Below, piece after piece: positions 8,838 to 17,818 of a stretch of DNA of 64,000 nt (positions are counted from its first letter, which is position 1; each line of letters starts with the position of its first letter). The stretch covers positions 1,355,501-1,419,500 of the forward strand of contig NZ_CP035417.1 of the NCBI RefSeq assembly GCF_004123675.1, read 5' to 3'. The notes beneath the pieces were generated by a model. It worked only from the letters and a program-made list of their open reading frames with translations, made no database searches and was not told the DNA's origin. The translations under genes were made by a program, and so were the position numbers. Source of the DNA: Leisingera sp. NJS204. Its GTDB lineage: Bacteria; Pseudomonadota; Alphaproteobacteria; Rhodobacterales; Rhodobacteraceae.

Positions 8838-9738
8838 TCCGTTCTGCGATCTCGGCGGCCTTGCGTTCGCGCAGCACCGCATAGAGTCCGGCACTGATGG
8901 TCAGCAGAATGCCAAAGGCCGAGAGGGTGTTCGGGAGTTCATAGAAGAACAGCCAGCCGAAGAACACGGCCACCGGGATCTCCAGGTATTGCATCGAGGC
9001 GAGGGTGGAGGTCGGGGCAAACCGCAGGCTCCAGGTCATCATCAGATGCGCGACGGTGCCCAGGGCGCCGGCGGCGGCCAGCAGCGCCCAGGTGTCCTGC
9101 GGCGGTGCGGTGATGGAGAGGGCGTGCAGGCCGGCGGCATCGCCGATCAGGAACACTGGCGCCAGCAGTACCGTGCCCATGGCGCCGGCTACGGCCTGTA
9201 GGGAAATGGGATCGGTCTCCTTGGCGATCTTGCGGGTGACCAGCATGAACAGGGCAAAGATCACCGCCACCAACAGCGGCCAAAGCGCGTTCCAGCCGAC
9301 CGCGGCAAAGCTGGGCTGAATGACCAGCAGGGTGCCGGTAAAGCCCACCACGCAGGCGCCAAGGCGGCGCAGGCCGACCTGTTCCTTCAGCACGTATTTC
9401 CCCAGCAGCAGCATCAGGAAGGGCATCACAAAGGCAATTGCCACCGCATCAGCCAAGGGCAGGTAGCGAAAGGCGGTGAACATGGCGGCGATGCCGCCCA
9501 TCTGCAGCAGGGTGCGCAGCAGCAGCAGCGGTGCCACCCGGCGCGACAGGCTGAGCGGCAGCCGCATCGCCAGTGCCAGCGGCAGCAGGAGCGCGGCCTG
9601 GGCGGCAAAGCGGATAAAGACGATCTGGGCCACCGGCACCCGGTTGGTCAGCAGTTTTGCAATGGCATCCCCCAGCGGGATCACCATGCAAAAGCCCAGC
9701 ATCAGGGCAATGCCGAGGAGGGGCCGGTCCTGTGTCAT
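8824..9738 (-). CDS. DMT-superfamily (EamA/RhaT) transporter
   Basis: 304 residues with about ten hydrophobic segments arranged as two EamA repeats, each near 140 residues, as in drug/metabolite transporters of the inner membrane. Motifs include VIPLGDAIAKLL in the first helix and the second-repeat helix QYLEIPVAVFFGWLFFYE. The C-terminal tail is short and charged. The substrate cannot be read from the sequence; exporters of amino acids or metabolites are common in this family. It lies 62 bp downstream of sdaA in the same direction and may share its transcript. Confidence 0.85.
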   Translation of the reverse strand: MTQDRPLLGIALMLGFCMVIPLGDAIAKLLTNRVPVAQIVFIRFAAQAALLLPLALAMRLPLSLSRRVAPLLLLRTLLQMGGIAAMFTAFRYLPLADAVAIAFVMPFLMLLLGKYVLKEQVGLRRLGACVVGFTGTLLVIQPSFAAVGWNALWPLLVAVIFALFMLVTRKIAKETDPISLQAVAGAMGTVLLAPVFLIGDAAGLHALSITAPPQDTWALLAAAGALGTVAHLMMTWSLRFAPTSTLASMQYLEIPVAVFFGWLFFYELPNTLSAFGILLTISAGLYAVLRERKAAEIAERINPA

Positions 9739-9800
9739 GGCGCCACGCTAGGCGGGGCGCCATGGATTTTCAAGCTCGGGCGAGGGCTTCCAGCGCCGGG

Positions 9801-11174
9801 TCAGCAGTTCGGCACGTTCACCGCCAGACCGCCGAGCGAGGTTTCCTTGTACTTGTCATGCATGTCGGCGCCGGTCTGGCGCATGGTCTCGATGCAGGCG
9901 TCCAGCGGCACGAAATGCTGGCCGTCGCCGCGCAGGGCGAGGGACGCGGCGGAGACGGCCTTGATCGCCGCCAACCCGTTGCGCTCGATGCAGGGGACCT
10001 GCACCAGGCCCTTAACGGGGTCGCAGGTCATCCCGAGGTGATGCTCCAGCGCGATCTCGGCGGCGTTTTCCACCTGTTCGGGCGTGCCGCCCATCACCGC
10101 GCAGAGGCCCGCGGCGGACATCGCGGCTGCAGAGCCAACCTCGGCCTGGCAGCCTGCCTCGGCGCCGGAAATGGAGGCGTTGAATTTCACCAGGCCGGCG
10201 ATGGCGGCGGCGGTCAGCAAAAAGTCCTCGACATGGCTTTCCGACGCACCGGGCACATGGTCGAGGTAATAGCGGATCACGGCCGGCAGGGTGCCGGCAG
10301 CACCATTGGTCGGCGCGGTCACCACCTGGCCGCCGGCCGCGTTCTCTTCGTTTACCGCCATCGCATAGACGCTCATCCAGTCGTTGATGGTGTGCGGTGC
10401 GGTCAGGTTCATGCCGCGTTCGGCCATCAGCGCGTCATAGATGCCCTTGGCGCGGCGGCGGACCTTGAGGCCGCCGGGCAGGATGCCGTCGCGCTCCAGC
10501 CCGCGGTTGATGCAGTCGTTCATCACCTGCCAGATGCGGGCAGTGCCTTTGGCGAGGCTGACCTCGCAGCCGCGGGCGATTTCATTGGCGCGTTTCATGC
10601 CGGCAATGGATTTGCCGCTGGATTTCGCCATCTCCAGCATCTCGGCCGCGGATTTGAACGGGAAGGGGACGGGATCGCCTTCGTCGGTCGCCTTGCCCTG
10701 GGCCAGTTCTTCCTCAGTTACGACAAAGCCGCCGCCGATCGAATAGTAGACCTGTTTCAGGATCACGTCGCCCTGGGCGTCGGTGGCCATCAGGATCATG
10801 CCGTTGGAATGGCCCGGCAGCGCGTGATCATAGTCAAAGATCATGTCGGCCTTGGGATCAAAGTGCAGCGCGCCCAGGCCTTCGGGCTGCATGGTGTGCG
10901 TCTTGTCCAGCTCCGCCAGGAAGGCCGTGGCCTTGGCATCATCATAGTCATGGGCAACAAAACCGCCAAGCCCGAGGATGGTGGCGCGGTCGGTGGCGTG
11001 GCCGACGCCGGTGAAGGCCAGCGAGCCGTGCAGCGAGGCGCGCAGACCGTGGAATTCAAACGGCGAGGCGCGCATCATATCGAGGAAGCGCGCAGCGGCG
11101 ACCATCGGCCCCATGGTGTGCGAGGAGGACGGGCCGATGCCCACTTTGAACATGTCGAAAACGGAGAGGAACAT
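9801..11174 (-). CDS. sdaA: L-serine ammonia-lyase (serine dehydratase), [4Fe-4S] type
   Basis: Converts L-serine to pyruvate and ammonia. The 457-residue single-chain form starts [20 protein letters not shown], the conserved substrate-loop region. The C-terminal half carries the iron-sulfur cysteines in [15 protein letters not shown] and in MTCDPVKG followed by VQVPC. Both beta and alpha domains are present and the length is normal. Its start codon overlaps the stop of the upstream glutathione transferase (TGATG), so the two are translationally coupled. Confidence 0.95.
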   Translation of the reverse strand: MFLSVFDMFKVGIGPSSSHTMGPMVAAARFLDMMRASPFEFHGLRASLHGSLAFTGVGHATDRATILGLGGFVAHDYDDAKATAFLAELDKTHTMQPEGLGALHFDPKADMIFDYDHALPGHSNGMILMATDAQGDVILKQVYYSIGGGFVVTEEELAQGKATDEGDPVPFPFKSAAEMLEMAKSSGKSIAGMKRANEIARGCEVSLAKGTARIWQVMNDCINRGLERDGILPGGLKVRRRAKGIYDALMAERGMNLTAPHTINDWMSVYAMAVNEENAAGGQVVTAPTNGAAGTLPAVIRYYLDHVPGASESHVEDFLLTAAAIAGLVKFNASISGAEAGCQAEVGSAAAMSAAGLCAVMGGTPEQVENAAEIALEHHLGMTCDPVKGLVQVPCIERNGLAAIKAVSAASLALRGDGQHFVPLDACIETMRQTGADMHDKYKETSLGGLAVNVPNC

Positions 11175-11881
11175 CAGGTGGCTGATCCTTCTGGGGGATT
11201 GGCATAGGCAGGGGATGTGAACGGGGTGGCGCCGAGGCCCTCGGCCTCGCGCGCGGTGGTCACGGCGGTGCGGTGCTCCAGCCCGGCGCAGAGGCGCTGC
11301 AGGCTGGGGTATGCGGCGATGCGGAACCAGGACCTGTCCGCATCGGCAGGATACAGCGCCATCCAGCGCATCTGGCAGGCCAGGTAATAGTCCAGAACCG
11401 AGGGCTGGGGTGCTGCCAGCCAGGCGGGGCGGCCGGCGGCGGCATGGTCCAGGCTGGTCAGATGCCGGTGCAGCCGCTGACGGATGACGTTCTGCAGCTG
11501 CGCCTGCCGGGCCGGGTCATCGCCGATGTATTTTTGCGGATAGAACAGCATCCGCAGATCAGCATGCAGGGTGTTGGAGGCAAAGAACAGCCATTTCAGG
11601 AACGGAGCGTAGTCCGCAGTGCCTGCCGCCGGGGCCATCGCCCCGTGCCGGCCGGACAGCCACAGCAGGATGGCGGCGGTTTCAAACAGCGCACCATCTG
11701 GGGTTTCCAGCACCGGGATCAGCCCGCCCGGATTGAGCGCCAGGTATTCGGCGCTACGCTGCGCCTTTGCCTTGCGGTCGACGAGGACGGCGTCAAACGG
11801 CAGGCCAAGCTCCTCCAGCACCAGCCGGATGACCAGTGAAGCATTGTCGGGGGCGTAGTGCAGGCGGTATTCGGGTTTCAT
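11174..11881 (-). CDS. Glutathione S-transferase family protein
   Basis: 235 residues: an N-terminal thioredoxin-like domain (about 1-80; NPGGLIPVLETPDGALFETAAI supplies the cis-Pro and the glutathione-binding Glu/Thr region) and an all-helical C-terminal domain. The N-terminus MKPEYRLHYAPDNASLVIRL has Ser where many bacterial GSTs place the catalytic residue. The substrate is unknown. Tight coupling to sdaA suggests they are made together. A second, unrelated-looking GST lies at 33.4-34.1 kb. Confidence 0.85.
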   Translation of the reverse strand: MKPEYRLHYAPDNASLVIRLVLEELGLPFDAVLVDRKAKAQRSAEYLALNPGGLIPVLETPDGALFETAAILLWLSGRHGAMAPAAGTADYAPFLKWLFFASNTLHADLRMLFYPQKYIGDDPARQAQLQNVIRQRLHRHLTSLDHAAAGRPAWLAAPQPSVLDYYLACQMRWMALYPADADRSWFRIAAYPSLQRLCAGLEHRTAVTTAREAEGLGATPFTSPAYANPPEGSAT

Positions 11882-12013
11882 GACGCAATATTATGACGCG
11901 GACGCCTGGAATATGTGTCCGTTTCCGGCGTTTCCAATAGGAAACCCGCCTTTGTGATGCAGGTTTCGCTGCCGGGGTGCCGGATGGCGGTTTCCTGCCT
12001 GCGCTTCAGGTGG

Positions 12014-12790
12014 CTATTGCCGCCGGGCGGTGCAGACAAAATGGGTAAGCGACATGAAGAATCTGCCCTCGGCGGCCAGTTCCTGCTGTTCCTGTGCCCA
12101 GGCGGCGGCGTCGTCTTGGTCGGTGGCGCCGATATCCACTGCAAAGGCGCGGATCAGCTGGATCATCATTGCCGCCAGCCCGTCCGGGCGCAGGGTGGTG
12201 TCGCAGACTGCAAGCGGCTGCATCCGCTGCATTTCGAACCCGCAGCTGCGCAGTTCAGAGGGCAGTTTTGCAGGCAAATCGCGCACCGCCATGTGGCGGC
12301 TCCAGGCCTCCAGCATCCGGTTCATGCGGGTGGTATTGTCGCTGTGCCAGGCCAGGGTGTCCCAATGCATGTCGCCAACCACCAGCAGCCCGCCGAGCTT
12401 CAGCACCTTGTGCAAGGCGCGCAGGGCAAGGCGGCGGTCGGTCAGATATTCGAACACTTGCAGCGAAACGGCTTTGTCAAAGCTTTCCGTCTGAAACGGC
12501 AGCCGGGCCGCATCGCCCTCGGTCAGGGTGGTATTGGCGCGCGCCTCCAGCCGGTTGCGGGCGGCGGCCAGCATGTCGGGGCTGGTGTCCAAGCCAGTCA
12601 CGTGGCCGGCGGGGCCGACAGCGCGGGCCAGTTCCAGCGTCAGCAGCCCGTTGCCGCAGCCCAGATCCAGAATGCGGTCGCCCGGTTCGGGCGTCAGCGC
12701 GTCGAAACTGGCCCGCCGCCGCTGCGACACATCGGCGCCCTGATAGGCGTCTTCCAGCACGCGGGCGGTTTCCTCGTCGAATTGCAGCAT
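12014..12790 (-). CDS. Class I SAM-dependent methyltransferase
   Basis: 258 residues with the Rossmann SAM-binding motif ILDLGCGNGLLTLEL at about 41-55, the acidic loop GLDTSPDMLAAA after it, and EGDAARLPFQ as motif II/III. This resembles UbiE/arsenite-type small-molecule methyltransferases. The substrate is not evident. It is transcribed divergently from rpiA, 143 bp away. Annotated start ATG 12790 gives MLQFDEETARVLEDAY, a plausible complete N-terminus. Confidence 0.85.
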   Translation of the reverse strand: MLQFDEETARVLEDAYQGADVSQRRRASFDALTPEPGDRILDLGCGNGLLTLELARAVGPAGHVTGLDTSPDMLAAARNRLEARANTTLTEGDAARLPFQTESFDKAVSLQVFEYLTDRRLALRALHKVLKLGGLLVVGDMHWDTLAWHSDNTTRMNRMLEAWSRHMAVRDLPAKLPSELRSCGFEMQRMQPLAVCDTTLRPDGLAAMMIQLIRAFAVDIGATDQDDAAAWAQEQQELAAEGRFFMSLTHFVCTARRQ

Positions 12791-12933
12791 GGTTTTGATC
12801 CCCCAAGTTGAAAATCAATAGCCCGGCTGCGGCGCATTTCCAGCCGCAGTCCCGGAATCCGCTGCAAGCCCCCTCGCACAGAGGCGGCAAACCGCCTATA
12901 ACCGCGGCAAATGCGTATTCATGGAGTCACCTG

Positions 12934-13722
12934 ATGACCGGAGAGCTGTCGCCCATCGACAAGGCGAAATTCGTTGCTGCCAAACGAGCGGCTGAAATGG
13001 TTGAGGACGGCATGCGTGTCGGCCTTGGCACCGGTTCCACCGCGGCCTGGCTGGTGCGCTGTCTGGGCGAGATGGTGAGCCGCGACGGGCTGAAGATCAC
13101 CGCGGTGCCGACCTCCAGCCGCACTGCCGCGCTGGCGCGGGATGTGGGCATCAATGTGGTGTCGCTGGACGAGGCCAAATGGCTGGATATGACCATTGAC
13201 GGCGCCGATGAGTTCGACGCCGATCTGAACCTGATCAAGGGCGGCGGCGGCGCCCATCTGCAGGAGAAGATCGTGGCCACCGCCTCGGACCAGATGGTGG
13301 TGATTGCCGATGCCAGCAAGTCGGTTGAGACCCTGGGCGCCTTCCCTCTGCCGGTTGAAGTGCTGCCGTTCGGCTGGCAGAGCAGCCAGGCGCTGATCGA
13401 GGAAACCCTGGTGTCGATGGATGTGATGGGCCGCACCACGACGCTGCGGATGAACGGTGATGCGCCGTTTGTGACCGATGAGGGCAATTACATTCTGGAC
13501 CTGCACCTGAAACGGATCGGCAATGCCCGCCAGCTGGCGCTGGTGATGAACCAGATCCCCGGCGTGATCGAGAACGGGCTGTTCATCGACATCTGCGACA
13601 CCGTGGTGATCGGTTTCGGCGACGGAAGGGTTGAGGTGCGCGACATCAACGAAGGCACGGTTGAGAAGGACAAGCTGGACTTTGTCGAGAACGACAACCT
13701 GTTCACCGATCTTCAGGATTGA
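12934..13722 (+). CDS. rpiA: Ribose-5-phosphate isomerase A
   Basis: Interconverts ribose-5-phosphate and ribulose-5-phosphate in the pentose phosphate pathway. The start at 12934 gives 262 residues beginning MTGELSPIDKAKFVAAKRAA. The family motifs VGLGTGSTAAW (phosphate loop), DGADEFDADLNLIKGGGGAHL (catalytic Asp and the Lys-Gly-Gly-Gly loop; shown in two parts, DGADEFDAD then LNLIKGGGG) and EKIVA are present. A 42-residue upstream in-frame extension is not supported. A GC-rich hairpin follows the stop. Confidence 0.96.
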   Translation: MTGELSPIDKAKFVAAKRAAEMVEDGMRVGLGTGSTAAWLVRCLGEMVSRDGLKITAVPTSSRTAALARDVGINVVSLDEAKWLDMTIDGADEFDADLNLIKGGGGAHLQEKIVATASDQMVVIADASKSVETLGAFPLPVEVLPFGWQSSQALIEETLVSMDVMGRTTTLRMNGDAPFVTDEGNYILDLHLKRIGNARQLALVMNQIPGVIENGLFIDICDTVVIGFGDGRVEVRDINEGTVEKDKLDFVENDNLFTDLQD

Positions 13723-13725
13723 ATT

Positions 13726-13749
13726 GCGCCCGGCCGGCAGGCCGGGCGC
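13726..13749 (+). terminator. Hairpin after rpiA
   Basis: A perfect 10-bp stem (GCGCCCGGCC / GGCCGGGCGC) with a 4-nt loop starts 3 bp after the rpiA stop. There is no T-run directly after it, so it may act as an mRNA-stabilising end or a weak terminator. Confidence 0.5.
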
Positions 13750-13906
13750 TGCCCTGCGCTTTCTGTGTGGGACCTTTCGCCTCACAACCCTGTGCAAATT
13801 CAATGCAAAAGGTTGAATGCGCCGCAGGAACGCCCACTTGGGCATATGGCGTTTGGTGGTCCGTTATGGGATACACCTGATCAAGAAATGCAAAGGGCGG
13901 GATTTC

Positions 13907-15262
13907 ATGAGCTTTGATTACGATCTGTTTGTCATCGGCGGCGGCTCGGGCGGGGTGCGGGCAGCGCGTGTTGCGGCGCAGGAAGGTGCCAAGGTCGCGC
14001 TGGCCGAAGAGGACCGCTATGGCGGCACCTGCGTGATCCGCGGCTGCGTGCCGAAAAAGCTGATGGTGTTTGCCTCTGAGTATTCTGGCATGGCCAAGGA
14101 TGCCCAGGCTTACGGTTGGGACATCCAGCCAGGTGCGTTCAACTGGGACAGTTTCAAGGGCAAATTGCACGCCGAACTGGACCGGCTGGAAGGCATCTAC
14201 CGGGGTATCCTGAAAAACAACGGTGTTGAAAGCTTTGACCAGCGCGCCAAGCTGGCCGATGCCCACACGATTGAGCTGGCCGACGGCACCCGCAAGACTG
14301 CCAAGCACATTCTGGTTGCAACCGGCGGCTGGCCGACGGTGCCGGAATTTCCGGGCTCAGAGCTGGCGATCACCTCGAACGAGATTTTCCACATGGATAA
14401 GCTGCCCGAAAGCCTGCTGATTGTCGGCGGCGGTTATATCGCCAGCGAATTTGCGGGCATCATGAACGGGCTGGGGGTTAAGACCACGCAATTCTACCGC
14501 GGCCCGCAGATCCTGCGCGGCTTTGATGAGGAAGCGCGCGGCGTGATCGCCGAAGGCATGGTGGAGGCTGGGGTGGATCTGCAGCTGAACACCAATGTCA
14601 CGGAAATGCGCCAAGAGGGCGGCAAGATCCGGGTGACCGATACCCACGGCAACACCCATCTGTTCGACAAGGTGATGTATGCCACGGGCCGCGCGCCCAA
14701 TGCGGATAATCTGGGGCTTGAGGAAATCGGTGTTGAACGCGGCAAGGGCGGCGCCATCGCAGTGGATGCCTACAGCCAGACTACGGTGCCATCTGTCTTT
14801 GCTGTCGGGGATGTGACCGACCGGGTGAACCTGACCCCGGTGGCGATCCGCGAAGGCATGGCCTTTGTTGAGACCGTGTTCAAAGGCAACCCGACCAGCC
14901 CCGACCACGAGCTGATCCCGACGGCGATCTTCACCCAGCCGGAAATGGGCACCGTGGGCCTGAGCGAAGAAGACGCGGCCAAGCAGGAAGCGATCGAGGT
15001 TTATTCAACCTCCTTCAAGCCGATGCAGCAGGCCTTTGCGGGCCGCGCCCAGAAGGTGCTGATGAAGCTGGTGGTGTCCAAGGCCACGCGCAAGGTGCTG
15101 GGCTGCCATATCGTCGCACCGGGGGCGGGAGAGATGATCCAGCTGGCCGGTATTGCCGTAAAGATGGGTGCAACCAAGGAAGATTTCGACCGTACGGTTG
15201 CGGTCCACCCGACAATGTCGGAAGAGTTGGTAACGCTGAAGACTCCGGTGCGCTCGACCTGA
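13907..15262 (+). CDS. gor: Glutathione-disulfide reductase
   Basis: FAD enzyme that keeps glutathione reduced using NADPH. The start at 13907 gives 451 residues beginning MSFDYDLFVIGGGSGGVRAA, the FAD-binding GxGxxG region. It is followed by the redox disulfide motif GGTCVIRGCVPKK, a second nucleotide-binding site LLIVGGGYIASEFAG, and the C-terminal catalytic VAVHPTMSEELVT. The variant GTCVIRGCVPKK (instead of GTCVNVGCVPKK) is the form typical of alphaproteobacterial and plant enzymes. It sits alone between rpiA and the hflKC operon. Confidence 0.95.
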   Translation: MSFDYDLFVIGGGSGGVRAARVAAQEGAKVALAEEDRYGGTCVIRGCVPKKLMVFASEYSGMAKDAQAYGWDIQPGAFNWDSFKGKLHAELDRLEGIYRGILKNNGVESFDQRAKLADAHTIELADGTRKTAKHILVATGGWPTVPEFPGSELAITSNEIFHMDKLPESLLIVGGGYIASEFAGIMNGLGVKTTQFYRGPQILRGFDEEARGVIAEGMVEAGVDLQLNTNVTEMRQEGGKIRVTDTHGNTHLFDKVMYATGRAPNADNLGLEEIGVERGKGGAIAVDAYSQTTVPSVFAVGDVTDRVNLTPVAIREGMAFVETVFKGNPTSPDHELIPTAIFTQPEMGTVGLSEEDAAKQEAIEVYSTSFKPMQQAFAGRAQKVLMKLVVSKATRKVLGCHIVAPGAGEMIQLAGIAVKMGATKEDFDRTVAVHPTMSEELVTLKTPVRST

Positions 15263-15292
15263 TCGGGCAGACCGGCAATAATTTAGACCTCA

Positions 15293-15322
15293 TGCCGACC
15301 AGTGTAAAAATCATGGTCGGCA
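15293..15322 (+). promoter_or_regulatory. Hairpin in the hflK 5' leader
   Basis: TGCCGACCA (15293-15301) and TGGTCGGCA (15314-15322) form a perfect 9-bp inverted repeat around a 12-nt AT-rich loop, ending 19 bp before the hflK ATG and just before its ribosome binding site (AGGAGA). It could be an operator, or an end hairpin of gor. Confidence 0.4.
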
Positions 15323-15341
15323 GCATACGGATAGGAGACAA

Positions 15342-16496
15342 ATGGCGGGCAATAGCGGTGGCCCATGGGGGGGCGGTGGCTCCTCTGGCGGCGGAGGAGG
15401 CAACCGGGGCAATAACGGCGGCAACAATGGCGGCGGCGGCGGCCGCAAGCCGGAGGACCCCCAGATCCCCGAGATTGATGAACTGGTCAAGAAAGGCCAG
15501 GAGCAGCTACGCGTCCTGATGGGCGGGCGCGGCGGGTCCGGCGGACGGGGCGGCCGCGGCGGCGGCTCCGGCGGCGGCGGACCGCTGTTCACCAAGGGCA
15601 CGCTGGGGCTGGCCGTTGTTGCTGCAGCCGTGCTGTGGGGCTTTGCCAGCTTCTACACCGTCAAGCCGGAAGAACAGTCGGTTGAGCTGTTCCTGGGCGA
15701 ATACTCCTCGACCGGGCAGCCGGGCCTGAATTTTGCGCCCTGGCCGCTGGTGACCAAGGAAATCCTGCCGGTCACCCGTGAACAGACCGAAGACATCGGT
15801 GTCGGCGGCGGCCGCAGTTCGGAAGCCGGGCTGATGCTGACCGGCGACGAAAACATCGTCGATATCGATTTCCAGGTGGTCTGGAACATCAACGATCCGG
15901 CGAAGTTCCTGTTCAACCTGCGCGATGCCCGCACCACCATCCGGGCGGTGTCTGAATCGGCCATGCGCGAGATTATCGCCCAGTCCGAACTGGCGCCGAT
16001 CCTGAACCGTGACCGTGGCTCGATCGCCTCGCGGCTGCAGGAGCTGATCCAGTTCACGCTGGACGACTATGACAGCGGCATCAACATCATCCGCGTCAAC
16101 TTTGACAAGGCGGATCCGCCTGCGTCGGTGATTGCCGCATTCCGCGACGTTCAGGCTGCGGAGCAAGAGCGCGACCGGCGCCAGAACGAAGCGGACGCCT
16201 ATGCCAACAATGCGCTGGCTGAAGCCCGCGGCCAGGCGGCTGAGCTGCTGGAACGGGCCGAAGGCTACCGTGCGCGCGTTGTCAACGAAGCCCAGGGTGA
16301 GGCGAGCCGCTTTAGCGCGGTTCTGACCGAATACCAGAAGGCTCCGGAAGTCACCCGCAAGCGCCTGTACCTGGAAACCATGGAAAAGGTGCTGGGCCGG
16401 GTTGACAAGATCATCCTCGATGAGCAATCCGGCGAAGGCCAGGGCGTCGTGCCTTATCTGCCGCTGAATGAACTGCGCCGCGGAGGAAGCAACTGA
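15342..16496 (+). CDS. hflK: FtsH protease modulator HflK
   Basis: Membrane SPFH/band-7 protein that forms, with HflC, a cage around the FtsH protease. 384 residues: a Gly/Asn/Arg-rich cytosolic tail (about 1-85, with long GGG runs), one membrane helix near 88-105, the band-7 domain, a helical region rich in Ala/Glu/Arg (about 260-330) and a short tail. AGGAGA precedes the ATG at 15342. The stop overlaps the hflC start by one base (TGATG). Confidence 0.95.
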   Translation: MAGNSGGPWGGGGSSGGGGGNRGNNGGNNGGGGGRKPEDPQIPEIDELVKKGQEQLRVLMGGRGGSGGRGGRGGGSGGGGPLFTKGTLGLAVVAAAVLWGFASFYTVKPEEQSVELFLGEYSSTGQPGLNFAPWPLVTKEILPVTREQTEDIGVGGGRSSEAGLMLTGDENIVDIDFQVVWNINDPAKFLFNLRDARTTIRAVSESAMREIIAQSELAPILNRDRGSIASRLQELIQFTLDDYDSGINIIRVNFDKADPPASVIAAFRDVQAAEQERDRRQNEADAYANNALAEARGQAAELLERAEGYRARVVNEAQGEASRFSAVLTEYQKAPEVTRKRLYLETMEKVLGRVDKIILDEQSGEGQGVVPYLPLNELRRGGSN

Positions 16497-17377
16497 TGCG
16501 TAAGACAACTCTTTTGCTGCCGGTGCTGGTGATCGCTGCGATTGCCGCGCTGTCGTCGGTGTTCATTGTGGACGAGCGTGAAAAGGCGCTGGTGCTGCAG
16601 TTCGGCCGGGTGGTCTCGGTCAAGGAAGATCCGGGCCTGGCGTTCAAGATCCCGGTAATCCAGGAAGTGGTGCGCTATGACGACCGCATCCTGAGCCGCG
16701 ACATTGACCCGCTGGAAATCACCCCGTCGGACGACCGCCGCCTGGTGGTTGACGCCTTTGCGCGCTATCGTATCGTGGACGTGAACCGGTTCCGTCAGGC
16801 GGTTGGCGCCGGCGGTATCGCGACTGCGGAAAACCGGCTGGATTCGATCCTGCGGGCGCAGACCCGCGAGATCCTCGGTTCGGTCAGCTCCAACGACATC
16901 CTGTCTTCGGACCGGGCGGCGCTGATGCTGCGGATCCGCAACGGCGCCATTGCCGATGCGCGCGCTTTGGGCATTGCGATCATCGACGTGCGGCTGAAGC
17001 GCACTGACCTGCCGTCGGAAAACCTGGATGCGACGTTTGAGCGGATGCGGGCTGAGCGTGTGCGCGAAGCCACCGACGAACGCGCCCGCGGCAATGAGGC
17101 CGCACAGCGGATCCGGGCGCAGGCCGACCGGACCGTGGTTGAGCTGGTTTCCGAAGCACAGCGCGAAGCCGAGATCATCCGCGGTGAATCGGATGCCGAA
17201 CGCAACGCGATCTTTGCCCAGGCCTATGGTGCGGACCCGGAGTTCTTTGAATTCTACCGCAGCCTGAATGCCTATGCGAATTCGCTGCTGGCGGGGAATT
17301 CCACCATGGTGCTGTCGCCGGATAACGAGTTCTTCAACTACCTGAAGTCCTCGGACGGCAAGCCGGCCGGGCAGTAA
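16496..17377 (+). CDS. hflC: FtsH protease modulator HflC
   Basis: Partner of HflK. 293 residues: an N-terminal membrane helix (MRKTTLLLPVLVIAAIAAL), then VDEREKALVLQFGRVV opening the band-7 domain, and a long charged coiled coil from about 170 to 240. The C-terminal part (FYRSLNAYANSLL, then MVLSPDNEFF) is the characteristic HflC end. Both ends overlap neighbours by one base, so hflK, hflC and the DUF2065 gene are one translationally coupled operon. Confidence 0.95.
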   Translation: MRKTTLLLPVLVIAAIAALSSVFIVDEREKALVLQFGRVVSVKEDPGLAFKIPVIQEVVRYDDRILSRDIDPLEITPSDDRRLVVDAFARYRIVDVNRFRQAVGAGGIATAENRLDSILRAQTREILGSVSSNDILSSDRAALMLRIRNGAIADARALGIAIIDVRLKRTDLPSENLDATFERMRAERVREATDERARGNEAAQRIRAQADRTVVELVSEAQREAEIIRGESDAERNAIFAQAYGADPEFFEFYRSLNAYANSLLAGNSTMVLSPDNEFFNYLKSSDGKPAGQ

Positions 17378-17571
17378 TGGGGTTCATTCTCCTGGCCCTT
17401 GGGCTGGTACTGATTGCAGAGGGGCTGGTGTACGCACTGGCCCCTTCGCTTGTGGAGCGTTTGCTGGAGATGCTGCGCGCCTTGAGCGAGGAGCAGCGCC
17501 GCAATGCCGGGCTGGCGGCGCTGGCGCTGGGTCTGATCCTGGTCTGGCTGGCGTTCCGCTTGGGGGTCTGA
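17377..17571 (+). CDS. DUF2065 small inner-membrane protein
   Basis: 64 residues with two membrane helices (about 3-22 and 44-61) around LVERLLEMLRALSEEQRRNAG. This is the DUF2065 family, routinely found directly after hflC in proteobacteria. It starts at TAATG, overlapping the hflC stop. Function unknown; position suggests a role with the HflKC-FtsH complex. Confidence 0.85.
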   Translation: MGFILLALGLVLIAEGLVYALAPSLVERLLEMLRALSEEQRRNAGLAALALGLILVWLAFRLGV

Positions 17572-17818
17572 AGGCACCGTTTTCCCCCTCGATTTTCAGC
17601 GAAAATGCAGACTTTCCCTGCTAGAATAGCCTGCAGCAGGACGCGCGCGTTCCGTTGCGGGCTGAAAACCCGGTCACAGCGGCTTTATTCCTTGCAACAT
17701 TTGTTGCGGGGCGGGCGGAAGTTCCTACATTGGGTCCATAAGACTCTGCCCGGCTATCCTGGTGTTTACGCCGGTCCGGGGCGGACAAGAAAAGTTAGAA
17801 GTGACAAGGAGTAGATCC

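Noticed and set aside
9657-11207. 516-codon plus-strand open frame
   Set aside because: Antisense to sdaA, His/Gly/Ala-rich, no domain.
15293-15322. Riboswitch upstream of hflK
   Set aside because: A single 9-bp hairpin without any conserved aptamer sequence; kept only as a leader hairpin.
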